Made by a program: the position numbers and the translations under genes. The notes under the pieces are model-generated. The model did not search any database. It saw only the letters and a list, made by a program, of their open reading frames with translations, and was not told where the DNA came from. Below are positions 8,449 through 17,592 of a DNA stretch of 64,000 nucleotides, piece by piece. How positions within the stretch are numbered: the first letter of the stretch is position 1; each line of letters starts with the position of its first letter. The stretch is from a virus, in IMG/VR virus record IMGVR_UViG_3300044641_009589, positions 1 through 64,000 of that record, one strand, 5' to 3'.

Positions 8449-8864
8449 AAATTAAAACATCAGCTTATATCACTGAGCTGATTATACTAAACGACATAGA
8501 GTGGAAGATTAAAAAAGGTATTTTGGCCTCAAAGCCAATTTCTCCGTTTTGGAGAAAAAACGCGCAAACTACGCCAGAGCTTAAAACACTTGCAGAGAAG
8601 TTTAGACTTGAGCTTAGCTATGTAAAAAATCTGCTTCATGTTTTTAGCGCCCCGGTCTTAATAAAGTATATTAAAGAGCGCGGTATTATAACGATAAGGT
8701 TTCTTACTTCAGACAAGCAAAAAGCCATGGTCTTTAATCTTTTTAATGAGCAGGTTGATTTTGAAAAAGCAAAAGCTGAAAACAAGAAAAACAAATTTGA
8801 TGAGACCATTATAACCGTTGAAGACACTCGTCGCGCTCCTAAACTACGTAAAGGACTTGTATGA
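8406..8864 (+). CDS. hypothetical protein
   Basis: 152 residues from ATG 8406; an in-frame ATG at 8385 would lengthen the overlap with the previous gene. Not recognised. A basic helix (KLRKGLV) ends the protein and the stop overlaps the RecA start. Position directly before RecA hints at a replication or recombination accessory role, but nothing in the sequence proves it. Confidence 0.65.
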   Translation: MQEQEHDSNFVSGLKIKTSAYITELIILNDIEWKIKKGILASKPISPFWRKNAQTTPELKTLAEKFRLELSYVKNLLHVFSAPVLIKYIKERGIITIRFLTSDKQKAMVFNLFNEQVDFEKAKAENKKNKFDETIITVEDTRRAPKLRKGLV

Positions 8865-9841
8865 GCACAAAACCGCTAGTTGTCGAAGATTTTTTAATTC
8901 CAGCAAATCTGCTTCGTGAAGAAGAAGGCCGAGTATTCAGAACAACCATATCAATGGACATTGCTCTGTCTGGTGGTATTCCAGAAGGAACTAGCGTTCT
9001 TCTAAGCGGTAAGCCAAAAATCGGTAAAACAACTCTAGCACTGCACTATGTGCAGCAATGCCACAGAAAAGACCCCTCTAAAAAGGCTTTCTTCTTTGAC
9101 GTAGAGGGCCGTTTGCGCACTGAGCTAGTTGACTGCTTTCCAGATATAAATAAAGAGAATCTAAACATCGTTAGATCTAACAGCACAAAAATATTGAGCG
9201 CTGAAGACTATCTAAATCTTATATTTCAAACTCTAAAAGATAATGAGCACTCAATATGCATTCTTGACTCCATTGCTGCGCTTTGCCCGGAGGGTGAGCT
9301 GTCTTCTAATATTGGCGACTCTGTTAAAATGGCTGGAACCGCCACGCTTATGTACAAGATATTTAAGAGAGTCAGCCAGATCCTGCCGGTTACGCATAGC
9401 ACATTTATTGCCTTGACTCACATGATTGCAAATCCAAACCCAGGGCCTGGAAAGAAGAGCTATGCGGTTGGTGGCAATGCTCCTCAGTACGGAGCATCTG
9501 TTTGGCTAGAGGCTGCATGGAAGCAAGACATTAATGACTCCGCTAACAAGACTATTGGTCAGAACGCACACTTCAATGTTATTGCTTCAGCGCTTGGCGC
9601 CCCTGGCGCAGAAGTAACAGTGCCAATAATTTACGGAAGAGGCGTTGATGAGCATATGGATTTGTTCAATATTTGCTGCGAACTTGGTCTTATTCAAAAA
9701 GCTGGGGCTTGGTATAGCATTGGTGGCGCAAAAGAAAAAATTCAAGGCCAACTAGCTGTTGTTGAGCTGCTAAGAAAAGACGAAAAGCTTTACTCTTCTC
9801 TTCTATCTCAGGTAGAGCAAATGGCTATGCCATGCAAGTAA
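8861..9841 (+). CDS. recA: RecA-family recombinase
   Basis: 326 residues. It forms filaments on ssDNA and drives strand exchange in recombination-dependent replication and repair. The Walker A motif GKPKIGKTT is at residues 50-58, and the Walker B motif is ICILDSIAAL. The loop region ALTHMIANPNPGPGKKSYAV and the GGIPEGTSVLLSG lead-in match RecA/UvsX folds. It lacks the long N-terminal helix and C-terminal domain of bacterial RecA, as is typical of phage recombinases. ATGA overlap with the preceding gene and 10-nt overlap with the nuclease gene that follows. Confidence 0.9.
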   Translation: MSTKPLVVEDFLIPANLLREEEGRVFRTTISMDIALSGGIPEGTSVLLSGKPKIGKTTLALHYVQQCHRKDPSKKAFFFDVEGRLRTELVDCFPDINKENLNIVRSNSTKILSAEDYLNLIFQTLKDNEHSICILDSIAALCPEGELSSNIGDSVKMAGTATLMYKIFKRVSQILPVTHSTFIALTHMIANPNPGPGKKSYAVGGNAPQYGASVWLEAAWKQDINDSANKTIGQNAHFNVIASALGAPGAEVTVPIIYGRGVDEHMDLFNICCELGLIQKAGAWYSIGGAKEKIQGQLAVVELLRKDEKLYSSLLSQVEQMAMPCK

Positions 9842-10251
9842 TTTCAATAAATAATCCATCAAAAAGAATTGCATGGGATTTACGCCCGACGACTTGGCCA
9901 ATGAAAAGCAAGGCGACTTGCAGATCAAAAATACAGCACAGTATTGGGCAAATGATATCAAAAAAATATCCTCTTGATCCGATCCTAGAGGACATAACAA
10001 TACCAGACACTAGGCTATCTCTTGATTTTTATCTGCCTCAGCGCAAAATTGCCTTTGAGATACAGGGCGAGCAGCACAGTGAAATGAACCCCTTTTTTCA
10101 TGACAGCATCGCTGACTTTGAAAATCAAAAGCAGCGTGATGAAATGAAAGAACTTTTTTGCGAACTTAATAACATAAGACTGATCAAGCTACACTCAATC
10201 AAAGAAGCGGAGAAATATTTTGGAATCACAAAATCTGATGGATCGGTCTGA
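9832..10251 (+). CDS. PD-(D/E)XK-type nuclease, Vsr/DUF559-like
   Basis: 139 residues. The core RLSLDFYLPQRKIAFEIQGE, then QH, fits the D-x(n)-E-x-Q pattern of small restriction-endonuclease-fold enzymes (compare Vsr and DUF559: an acidic residue, then E-V-D-G-x-x-H). KQRDEMKELFCELN followed by RLIKL matches the helix-strand end of that fold. It could be a repair, resolvase-like or homing nuclease. Overlap with RecA favours a recombination role; no homing arrangement is visible. Confidence 0.7.
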   Translation: MQVISINNPSKRIAWDLRPTTWPMKSKATCRSKIQHSIGQMISKKYPLDPILEDITIPDTRLSLDFYLPQRKIAFEIQGEQHSEMNPFFHDSIADFENQKQRDEMKELFCELNNIRLIKLHSIKEAEKYFGITKSDGSV

Positions 10252-10705
10252 AATTCAAAAGAAGATGGCTGAGTTTCGTGACCACTTTAAGTTTGCGGCT
10301 ATTATGGTTCCACCAGAAGTCGATAGGCTTCTTGGTATGACAAGGGATTATTTAAAGTCTGCAAACAGAGAAGATCTTGCTATTGACTGTATACGACTTT
10401 CTCAATACGGCCTTTACATTAAAACCGAAGCAAACAGGCTTCGTTCGAATATTTCTTGGTGCGACGCAAACATCAACTCTATTGTCGGCCGAGAGCTACC
10501 AAACACAAACGGCTACGGTATAGCTGAAAAGTCACTTGTAATTAAAAGGAACGATCCAGTGGCAAAGCAGCTAGAGTCAATAAAAACACTCTGCGAAGTT
10601 CAACTAAAAACAATCGAGGACATAGACAAAAAAATTGAGTTTATGGCCTCATCTATAAAAAATCTTTGCTTTGAAAAGAGAGGAATAACAAATGAAAGAT
10701 CTTAA
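10238..10705 (+). CDS. hypothetical helical protein
   Basis: 155 residues from ATG 10238; TTG 10220 is an in-frame alternative. Almost entirely helical with heptad-like spacing near the C-terminus (TIEDIDKKIEFMASSIKNL), suggesting a coiled coil. Position between nuclease and helicase suggests a replication accessory protein such as a loader or mediator; this is inference only. Confidence 0.75.
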   Translation: MDRSEIQKKMAEFRDHFKFAAIMVPPEVDRLLGMTRDYLKSANREDLAIDCIRLSQYGLYIKTEANRLRSNISWCDANINSIVGRELPNTNGYGIAEKSLVIKRNDPVAKQLESIKTLCEVQLKTIEDIDKKIEFMASSIKNLCFEKRGITNERS

Positions 10706-11183
10706 AGGTTTTCTGCAAAAGGCCATCATTACAAATGATATGGAGTCCGTTCGTGAGTTTTACACCACAATATTTGGAGAGACAGCCCCGATAAGTGTTA
10801 TGCAGCAAGGCACCAATATTGACACTCAAAAAATTGAGGCCATTAAAAAAATACTTCTCGAAGATGTTATTGAGGATCGTGGCTACGAGTATGATACTCA
10901 AGCCCAGGAGCAAGACGAGCATGAAGATGATGCTCAGTCTAGAGACCAAAGATTCATATCAAGCAAAGAGTTTGAGCTTCCCGAAGACGCGCTACCAAAC
11001 TACCAAGAAGAAGTCAAAAAGCTTAGCTCTCGAAAAAAACATTATCGTGACGCCTATAGACCAAATATGAAAAAGTGCGAGGTTTGTGCGACAACATTTG
11101 ATTTCAACAAAGAGTATCCTGCTGGCATGCTACAATCTGACAGCTCAATCAAGATAAAGTGCAATAAATGCAGAGCAAAGTAA
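10692..11183 (+). CDS. hypothetical protein with C-terminal zinc ribbon
   Basis: 163 residues. Acidic centre (QEQDEHEDDAQSRD). The C-terminus carries two Cys pairs: KKCEVCATTFDFNKE and IKCNKCRAK, a zinc-ribbon pattern. It overlaps the helicase start by 16 nt. A primase- or helicase-associated factor is possible; no family recognised. Confidence 0.75.
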   Translation: MKDLKGFLQKAIITNDMESVREFYTTIFGETAPISVMQQGTNIDTQKIEAIKKILLEDVIEDRGYEYDTQAQEQDEHEDDAQSRDQRFISSKEFELPEDALPNYQEEVKKLSSRKKHYRDAYRPNMKKCEVCATTFDFNKEYPAGMLQSDSSIKIKCNKCRAK

Positions 11184-12607
11184 AATCTTACAACCAGTCT
11201 GTCTGTGAAGAAAGCTTGATATCATGCGCCATGAACAATGGCGCTGATGTTATTTACTCAAGCGATATTGCTATTTCCGATTCTGATTTCGGTGACGCCC
11301 TTTTGGGGAAATGCTTCTTTGCAATTGCCTCCCTTGCCGAATCTGGAAACTCAGGCAAAATAAGCCCACAGCTTTTGGTTTCCGAGCTGTCAAAAACTGG
11401 GCAGGTTTCATCAAAAGAATCACAGTCAATCCAAGCAATACAGGCAATTGAATCTGAAAAGGGCGATTATCAACACTTTGCAAGACAGGTAAAGTTCTGG
11501 AGTCTTTGCCGTTTACTAAAAAAGAAGCTAGAGTCTGGCATAAAATCAATTGGCGATCTAAGCGGATCAGAAAGCATAGTTGACGTTGCTTCGGCTGTTG
11601 AGTCTTCTGTTTTTGAGTTTATACCAGAGGTCACTAGTGAAAACGACCTTGTTCAAATTGGTGAATTTGCAGAAGGTCATATAAAATATCTGGCTGAAAA
11701 TCCAGTAAAGTCAGCTGGGATTCCGACAGGTTATCCCCGATACGACCAAACTATTGGCGGTGGATATAGACGAGGAACAGTGAATGTTGTTGGTGCTAGA
11801 CCAAAGGTTGGTAAAAGCACATTTTGTCTGAACGTCGCTGCTAACATGGCAAAGCAGGGAATACCAGTTTTGTATCTTGATACAGAAATGAAAAAAGAAA
11901 CCCAGTCTGTTAAATGGGTATCTCTCCACTCTGGTGTTGATCAAGGTTCAATTGAAACTGGTCAATTTTCCCAAAAGGAGAACCTAAAGTTTTCCATCGA
12001 ACAAGCCCTAGACTCCATTAAGAAGATGCCGTTTTATCACATTAGCATTGCTGGCAAAAAGCCAGAAGAGATAATGTCGATAGCTCGCCGTTGGATTTCC
12101 TCTGTTGTTGGTCGTGACGAAGGCGGAAACACCAAAGACTGCCTAATAATGCTTGACTACTTGAAGACTATGGATCTTGCTGACGTTGGCGATTTCCAAG
12201 AGTACCAATACCTAGGTGACTTTATAACAAAGCTGCACAACTTTGCGGTTAAAAATGACGTCCCAGTTCTTGCTACAGTTCAGCTTAATCGTGACGGAAT
12301 TAGCAAAGAAGACAGTAGCGTTGTTTCTGGAAGCGATAGAATCTTGTGGCTTTGCTCTAGCCTTGCCTATCTTAAAAAGAAAACAGATGAGGATGTTGCT
12401 GCTGGAGACAGCAAAACAAACGGTGACAGAAAGCTAATTGTGATAGATACTAGATACGGTGGAGGAATGGACGCCTCTTCTGAGTACATAAATATCGTAT
12501 CTAATCTAGAAAGATCCGAAATGATTGAGGGCAAGTTTAATTTTGAGATACTAGAATCGAATAATAACATTGATCAAAATGACGACGAAGACGATATTGA
12601 GTTCTGA
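11168..12607 (+). CDS. dnaB: DnaB-like replicative helicase
   Basis: 479 residues. ATP-driven 5'-3' unwinding ahead of the fork. The N-terminal helical domain (about 1-150) is followed by a RecA-like motor domain beginning GIPTGYPRYDQTIGGGYRRG. Walker A GARPKVGKS is at about 209-217, H1a-like LYLDTEMKKE follows, Walker B CLIMLDYLKTM, then PVLATVQLNRDG. The acidic C-terminal tail ends DDEDDIEF. It overlaps the primase gene by 29 nt, the usual phage helicase-primase pairing. Confidence 0.92.
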   Translation: MQSKVKSYNQSVCEESLISCAMNNGADVIYSSDIAISDSDFGDALLGKCFFAIASLAESGNSGKISPQLLVSELSKTGQVSSKESQSIQAIQAIESEKGDYQHFARQVKFWSLCRLLKKKLESGIKSIGDLSGSESIVDVASAVESSVFEFIPEVTSENDLVQIGEFAEGHIKYLAENPVKSAGIPTGYPRYDQTIGGGYRRGTVNVVGARPKVGKSTFCLNVAANMAKQGIPVLYLDTEMKKETQSVKWVSLHSGVDQGSIETGQFSQKENLKFSIEQALDSIKKMPFYHISIAGKKPEEIMSIARRWISSVVGRDEGGNTKDCLIMLDYLKTMDLADVGDFQEYQYLGDFITKLHNFAVKNDVPVLATVQLNRDGISKEDSSVVSGSDRILWLCSSLAYLKKKTDEDVAAGDSKTNGDRKLIVIDTRYGGGMDASSEYINIVSNLERSEMIEGKFNFEILESNNNIDQNDDEDDIEF

Positions 12608-13616
12608 AGAAATAAAAATCTTTAAAAAGATTGCCTGCGAGAATGACTACAAAATCTTGCAGGCTCTTGGTTTTGAATTCAATGGAAACTCTTCTGTCCA
12701 ACAAGAATGCCCCGTTCACGGTGGAGACAACCCAACAGCTTTTAGTTATCACTTTGGTAAGTGCTGTTGGTCTTGCTTTACACATGGATGTCATCAAAAA
12801 TACGGCAATGATATTATTGGGCTTGTTCGTGGGCTAAAGCAAATAAGCTTTGCCGAAGCAATAGAGTGGATACAATCAGTAATAGAGTCAGACGATTTCA
12901 ATGATTTTTCAATAACTAGAAACCGTCAAGAAATTGTCAGCAACAAAGTTATATCAGACGGTAGGCTTTCAAAACTTGATAAAAGTCATCAGTTTATCAA
13001 ATCAAGGGGATTTACTGAAAAGGTTTGCGAGTTTTTCGAAGCTGGTGTCTCCCTAAATGGAAAGACCTACCACCATAGATTAATGATTCCAATCAGGAAT
13101 ATTAACGGTGACTTGGTTGGTATAACTGGAAGATCAATATTTGAAAAGAACAAGCTAGGATGGTATTTTCCAGAAAAATATACGATAGATGAAACGTATA
13201 GAAAACTTTACGCAAAATGGAGACACTACCCAAAGGGATTCAACAAATCGATTGAAATCTACAACATAAACAATGCGGCCGACGAAATCAAATCATCTGG
13301 ATTTGCGGTTGTTGTTGAGGGTCCTTTTGATTGCTGGAGAATGCACATGTACGGCATAAAAAACGTTGTTGGTATAATGGGTTCATCGATGTCAAACAGG
13401 CAAGCAGACCTTCTGCATTCGGTTGGCGCTGTAAAACTTGGCCTCATGCTTGATTCTGACGAAGCTGGAACAAAAGCTGCCTCAAAAATAAAATCCTTGT
13501 TTAATTCACGATTCTCTATATCTAAAATTCTTACCGACAACAAAGACCCAGACATGCTGTCTTTGGAAGAATTTAATTGCAAAGTTTTGCCACAAATAAA
13601 AGTTCTATCAAAATGA
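12579..13616 (+). CDS. dnaG: DnaG-like primase
   Basis: 345 residues from ATG 12579. The zinc-binding head (about residues 35-70) has CPVHGGDNPTAF, then CCWSCFTHGC, the CHC2-type finger. After a linker comes the TOPRIM catalytic core: VVVEGPFDCWRMHMYG supplies the conserved Glu, and LGLMLDSDEAG supplies the DxD metal site. It synthesises RNA primers. The C-terminal helicase-interaction domain of bacterial DnaG is absent, as expected for a short phage primase. Confidence 0.9.
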   Translation: MTTKTILSSEEIKIFKKIACENDYKILQALGFEFNGNSSVQQECPVHGGDNPTAFSYHFGKCCWSCFTHGCHQKYGNDIIGLVRGLKQISFAEAIEWIQSVIESDDFNDFSITRNRQEIVSNKVISDGRLSKLDKSHQFIKSRGFTEKVCEFFEAGVSLNGKTYHHRLMIPIRNINGDLVGITGRSIFEKNKLGWYFPEKYTIDETYRKLYAKWRHYPKGFNKSIEIYNINNAADEIKSSGFAVVVEGPFDCWRMHMYGIKNVVGIMGSSMSNRQADLLHSVGAVKLGLMLDSDEAGTKAASKIKSLFNSRFSISKILTDNKDPDMLSLEEFNCKVLPQIKVLSK

Positions 13617-14251
13617 AGACACAAATAATTATAATGACGGGCAAAGCGCAGAGCGGAAAAGACACTGCTTGTTCTTACGTTCGCGGCTTTCTAAAAGAGC
13701 ACGGTTATTCATCAAAAGTTTATCCATTTGCAGACGCGCTAAAACAGGTATGCATAAATGTTTTGGGTCTTGAATATAATCAATGCTGGGGTGAGAACTC
13801 CGACAAAAACACAAACACTAGATTCAAGTGGTGCGACTTGCCCATGTGCAGCACTGATATAGCAATGATAATGCAAAACAAGCCAGGATCAAGATGCGAT
13901 GATTACATGACCGCAAGAGATGTCATGCAGGTCTTTGGCACAAATATATTTAGACGATTTTACCAAGACTGCTGGGTACAAGCGACAATTAAAAAAATAA
14001 AGGAAGAGGGTCTGGATTTTGCTCTCATATCAGACGCGAGATTTCCAAATGAGATTAACTATGCTACCTTTTACGAGCCTATAGTTATCAAGTTTACAAG
14101 AAACCCACTGAACAACCAGCATGAAAGCGAAACGGCCCTTGATAACTATGACTTTAGCAATATAAAGAAATTTCATACAATCAGAAACGATGATATGAAT
14201 ATGGATGAGAAAAACGAATCCATCAAGTCAATACTGAGTCATTATATATGA
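13613..14251 (+). CDS. deoxynucleoside monophosphate kinase
   Basis: 212 residues from ATG 13613, which overlaps the primase stop. It phosphorylates dNMPs to dNDPs, closing the nucleotide supply route with NrdJ and Dut. P-loop MTGKAQSGKDT; VMQVFGTNIFRRFYQDCWV matches the LQ-x-x-GT-x-x-x-R motif of T4 gp1-like kinases; FALISDARFPNEIN matches the next conserved block. Confidence 0.88.
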   Translation: MKTQIIIMTGKAQSGKDTACSYVRGFLKEHGYSSKVYPFADALKQVCINVLGLEYNQCWGENSDKNTNTRFKWCDLPMCSTDIAMIMQNKPGSRCDDYMTARDVMQVFGTNIFRRFYQDCWVQATIKKIKEEGLDFALISDARFPNEINYATFYEPIVIKFTRNPLNNQHESETALDNYDFSNIKKFHTIRNDDMNMDEKNESIKSILSHYI

Positions 14252-14703
14252 TTATTGGTATAAAAGCTGAAGCCGTAAATTTTAATGGAGCATACGATCT
14301 TAACGATCCAGCCAGGCTATTTGTTAGAAATCAAATTATCTCACAACTCAGCTCTATAGAAGTAGATGGTTCTATTTGTATATCAAGAGCTTCAATAGGA
14401 TTTGAGCTTGATTTTATATACGCCTGCCAGGAGACTGAGATACCGTATATAGTTTACATACCATTCAAGGGCATAGAAGAAAGATGGCCACCACAAATAC
14501 AAAAGGTCTACAAGGAGATTCTTAAGCTTTCTAAGCAGAAGTTTGTAAAAAACGGTGGAGGCTACTCACCTAAAAAGATAAAATCTACTCAGGACTTTAT
14601 AGAGTCAACAGCAAACACTCTTGTTGTTGTTAAAAACTCAGAACGTATATTTAATCAACCAATTGTGAGGGTTGAGGATCAGATTGAAAAGGCCACGAAA
14701 TGA
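14248..14703 (+). CDS. SLOG-domain protein, YpsA/DUF1273-like
   Basis: 151 residues. ISRASIGFELDFIYACQETE, then IPYIVYIPFKGIEERWPP, then Y..I..LSKQKFVKNGGGYS follows the YpsA-like SLOG layout (Rossmannoid fold binding nucleotide-derived ligands). Some key Gly residues are replaced (GFELD rather than GxAxGxD). SLOG proteins are proposed to sense or process nucleotides. The position between dNMP kinase and nuclease suggests a nucleotide-linked role, but the function is unknown. Confidence 0.7.
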   Translation: MIIGIKAEAVNFNGAYDLNDPARLFVRNQIISQLSSIEVDGSICISRASIGFELDFIYACQETEIPYIVYIPFKGIEERWPPQIQKVYKEILKLSKQKFVKNGGGYSPKKIKSTQDFIESTANTLVVVKNSERIFNQPIVRVEDQIEKATK

Positions 14704-15698
14704 ACATCCAGTATTTAAGAGCGTCTTCAATAAAAACCTACGAGGGTTGTCAGTTTCAGTTCTTCCTTGACTCAATACTTGAAATACCAAGCGGGTCTGG
14801 GAAAAAGGCCCTTCTTGGTACAATTGTGCATCACGTACTTGAAATAATGGCAAAAGCCACAAAGCTTGGTCACAAAGATGGCCTTCTGCTTGATCACGTG
14901 CTTTTGCTAGATATATGCTGGAAGCGTTACAAAGCTGAAAACGCTGGAAGAATTGATTTGGCTGATGGTGCCGATAAAAGGTTTTGCCTTAAGTCTATTG
15001 AAAAGGTTCTAGGCACGAAGTACGATCCAAGAAACCTGAAGGTTCTGCACACGGAGCGTCAATTCAGAATACCTTTAACAATGCCAGGCTTTACCTTTGA
15101 GTATTACGATGTACTCAGCAAGAAAACTACTTCTGGAAACTACGAAATCCGTGGCACGATTGATCTAATAACTAAGCTTGATGACAGCACCCTAGAGATA
15201 ATTGATTGGAAAACAGGATCAAGAAAATCTTGGGAGACAGGCGAGCTTAAAGAATATGATTATTTTGCAAGCAAAGATATACAGCTAAGAATGTACGATT
15301 TGGCTGTTTCGATGCTGTATCCGCAGTACAAGACTAGACTTTTGACGATACACTTTGTAAACGACGGTGGGCCATTTACGGTATGTTTTGATGACGAGCA
15401 AAGAAAGGAAACTTTGTCAATTATCAAAGACCACTTCAATACCATAAAGGGTAATCATCTTCCAACCAGGATTAAAGAGGTTAACGGTTCACAGGCGTGG
15501 AAATGCAAGACAACATGCCATTTCGGAAAGACAAAAACCGCAAATGGTTGCAGCGTATGCGATAATGTTTTCAACTATCTTGTTGCTAACGGAATCGACA
15601 AAACTATACTTAGAGTCGGAGAGGTTCGTAAGACAAAGGCCGAGGAAAAGGCACTTAAAACATCTGACAGAAGAAACACTTTTAAAGACGAACAATGA
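14700..15698 (+). CDS. Cas4/RecB-like PD-(D/E)XK exonuclease with probable Fe-S cluster
   Basis: 332 residues. N-terminal YEGCQFQFFLDS gives the first cluster Cys and QxxF helix. TIVHHVLEIMA supplies the motif-I His. GTIDLITKLDD...LEIIDWKTGS is the catalytic GxID...D-W-K-T core. ASKDIQLRMYDLAVSML is the QhxxY helix. Three more Cys cluster near the C-terminus (WKCKTTCHFG, then GCSVC), the AddB/Cas4-type 4Fe-4S arrangement. Likely a ssDNA or end-processing exonuclease for recombination. ATGA overlap with the SLOG gene. Confidence 0.88.
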   Translation: MNIQYLRASSIKTYEGCQFQFFLDSILEIPSGSGKKALLGTIVHHVLEIMAKATKLGHKDGLLLDHVLLLDICWKRYKAENAGRIDLADGADKRFCLKSIEKVLGTKYDPRNLKVLHTERQFRIPLTMPGFTFEYYDVLSKKTTSGNYEIRGTIDLITKLDDSTLEIIDWKTGSRKSWETGELKEYDYFASKDIQLRMYDLAVSMLYPQYKTRLLTIHFVNDGGPFTVCFDDEQRKETLSIIKDHFNTIKGNHLPTRIKEVNGSQAWKCKTTCHFGKTKTANGCSVCDNVFNYLVANGIDKTILRVGEVRKTKAEEKALKTSDRRNTFKDEQ

Positions 15699-17578
15699 GC
15701 TATATTCCTGTTCATGTGCACACCGCGTGGTCGCTTCTTGATAGCGTTGTAACAATTGATTCTCTTGTTGCAAAGAGCAAAGAGTACGGCATACCAGCAA
15801 TATGCATGACAGACCACAACAATATCAAGGGCGTTGTTCCATTCTTCAAAGAATGCAAGGCCTCTGGTATCAAACCAATAATTGGGGTAGAACTTGACAC
15901 TTACAGTGGTGATAATTTTGTTGGGCGAATAACCCTTCTTGCAAAAAATAAAACAGGCTATAAAAACATAGTTAAACTTGTGTCTATGGCCCGGACAAAG
16001 GAGGCCCTTTCTTTTAATGGAATGCCTAGAACACAAGTAGAGTCACTTTATCCATATAAAGCTGGTCTTATCTGTCTCGTTGGCGATCTTAAAAGCCAAA
16101 TTTATTCAAGCGCTTTTGTAAACCACGAAATGGCTTACTCAAGCGACTCTGTTGAAGAGTGCGAAACACTGCTGCACAAAGACTGGAAGTCTCGTATTGA
16201 AAAAGTTCTAGAGAATTATAAGAAGATATACGAAAACGTATTTTTGTTTTATGACGTCAGTCTTCTTCCAGCCCATTTTGTTCTTGGCAAGAGAATAAGC
16301 GAATCTTTTGAAGAGGCCCTGCCTTCTCATAATATCCATTACCTTAATAAGGAAGATATTGAGCTTCACGAGCTTTTAACAAAGGCTAAGGAAGATGGCG
16401 GATCTTGCTGCGAGGCAATGAACGATTCTCGCATATTTGACAAGCGATGGTCTCGTGGATATCTATCAAAGGAGCTTAAGCGAGGAGAAAAAACCCTTAA
16501 GCTTTTAGATCTTATTGAAGACTACTCAATTCAAGAACGACCAATTCTTGCAAGCTTTAAAGTTGGAGACCACAAAATAGTTGATCCACATGAGTATCTG
16601 CGCGAACTTTGCAGATCTGGTTTTAAGTCAACTGGTCTTCTTCAAGAGTTTAAGCAAGACCCATCTCTTAAAGAAGCTTATGTAAAAAGAATACAACACG
16701 AACTTGAGGTATTCAAGCAAGCTGGCATGTCAGCGTACTTTTTGATTGTTCATGATATCATAAACAGTCTTCGATCAAAGGGTGTTCCGGCAGACATTAG
16801 AGGCTCATCTTCTGGCTGCATGATCTCGTATCTCATCGGTATTTCTTCCGTTGATCCGATGCGACCAGACCCAACACTTGGCTATGATCCAGGGAGAGAG
16901 CTTCCATTTGAAAGATTTTACAATGAAGGCAGAAACACAAAAGAAAACGTTTCCTTACCAGATATCGATATGGATGTGCCACCATCTTTCAGAGAGTCAC
17001 TTATTGGGTATATTAGCAAAAAATACGGAAGTGATTGTGTTGGTCACATTATTACTCACTCAAGATTTAAAGGCCGTGGCGCAATAAAAGAGGTATTTAA
17101 GCTTTTAAAACCGACACCAGATTATTTTGATGTTTCAAATCAAATCACAAAAAAGTTTGCTGAAGAAGCAAAGATCTCAGACGATCTTGTAGAAATGCAG
17201 AAAGAAGACCCGTCTTACGGAATTATCCGATGGAACATAGACAATATTAAATCAATTGCTGAATATTACGAGCAGTTCAAGGAGGCCTTTGACTATGCTT
17301 TAAGAATAGAAGAAGTGCCTAGAAATGAGAGCGTACACGCCGCTGGAATCATTATTGCTGATCAGCCACTTAGTAATCTGTTTCCAATGGTGTACTCTGA
17401 AAAACTTGATGCTATGGTGATAGATGTAGAAGGTGCCGACATAGAATATTTAGGAGGCGTTAAATTTGATATACTTGGCGTAACCGCACTAGAAAAAGTT
17501 TTTCAAATACAACGTATGGTTAATTTTAAGCTTGATGAAATTGAGTTTGGGGAGTTTTCTTACTCGTACTACGATTAA
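15695..17578 (+). CDS. dnaE: DNA polymerase III alpha subunit, N-terminal half (PHP + palm + thumb)
   Basis: 627 residues. The PHP domain opens the protein (HVH at residues 7-9, MTDHNN, IGVELDTY). The palm carries all three catalytic aspartates: LPDIDMDVP gives Asp423 and Asp425, and GGVKFDILG gives Asp592. SSSGCMISYLIGI and RVHAAG-like SVHAAGIIIA motifs are present. The reading frame ends just before the fingers, where bacterial DnaE continues with T-x-G-V-F-Q-L-E-S. That part is encoded at 28309-29853. No intein N-terminal motif is seen at the end. The last residues NFKLDEIEF resemble the start of the other half (MFNIEEVNF). The stop is followed at once by a promoter motif and structured RNA. 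Confidence 0.93.
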   Translation: MSYIPVHVHTAWSLLDSVVTIDSLVAKSKEYGIPAICMTDHNNIKGVVPFFKECKASGIKPIIGVELDTYSGDNFVGRITLLAKNKTGYKNIVKLVSMARTKEALSFNGMPRTQVESLYPYKAGLICLVGDLKSQIYSSAFVNHEMAYSSDSVEECETLLHKDWKSRIEKVLENYKKIYENVFLFYDVSLLPAHFVLGKRISESFEEALPSHNIHYLNKEDIELHELLTKAKEDGGSCCEAMNDSRIFDKRWSRGYLSKELKRGEKTLKLLDLIEDYSIQERPILASFKVGDHKIVDPHEYLRELCRSGFKSTGLLQEFKQDPSLKEAYVKRIQHELEVFKQAGMSAYFLIVHDIINSLRSKGVPADIRGSSSGCMISYLIGISSVDPMRPDPTLGYDPGRELPFERFYNEGRNTKENVSLPDIDMDVPPSFRESLIGYISKKYGSDCVGHIITHSRFKGRGAIKEVFKLLKPTPDYFDVSNQITKKFAEEAKISDDLVEMQKEDPSYGIIRWNIDNIKSIAEYYEQFKEAFDYALRIEEVPRNESVHAAGIIIADQPLSNLFPMVYSEKLDAMVIDVEGADIEYLGGVKFDILGVTALEKVFQIQRMVNFKLDEIEFGEFSYSYYD

Positions 17579-17587
17579 GTGTATATA
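17579..17587 (+). promoter_or_regulatory. late-promoter-like GTGTATATA
   Basis: Plus-strand GTGTATATATAG directly after the polymerase stop codon. The nearest coding start is 105 nt away, and a terminator lies in between. Its main product is therefore likely to be the short structured RNA described next. Confidence 0.5.
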
Positions 17588-17592
17588 TAGGT

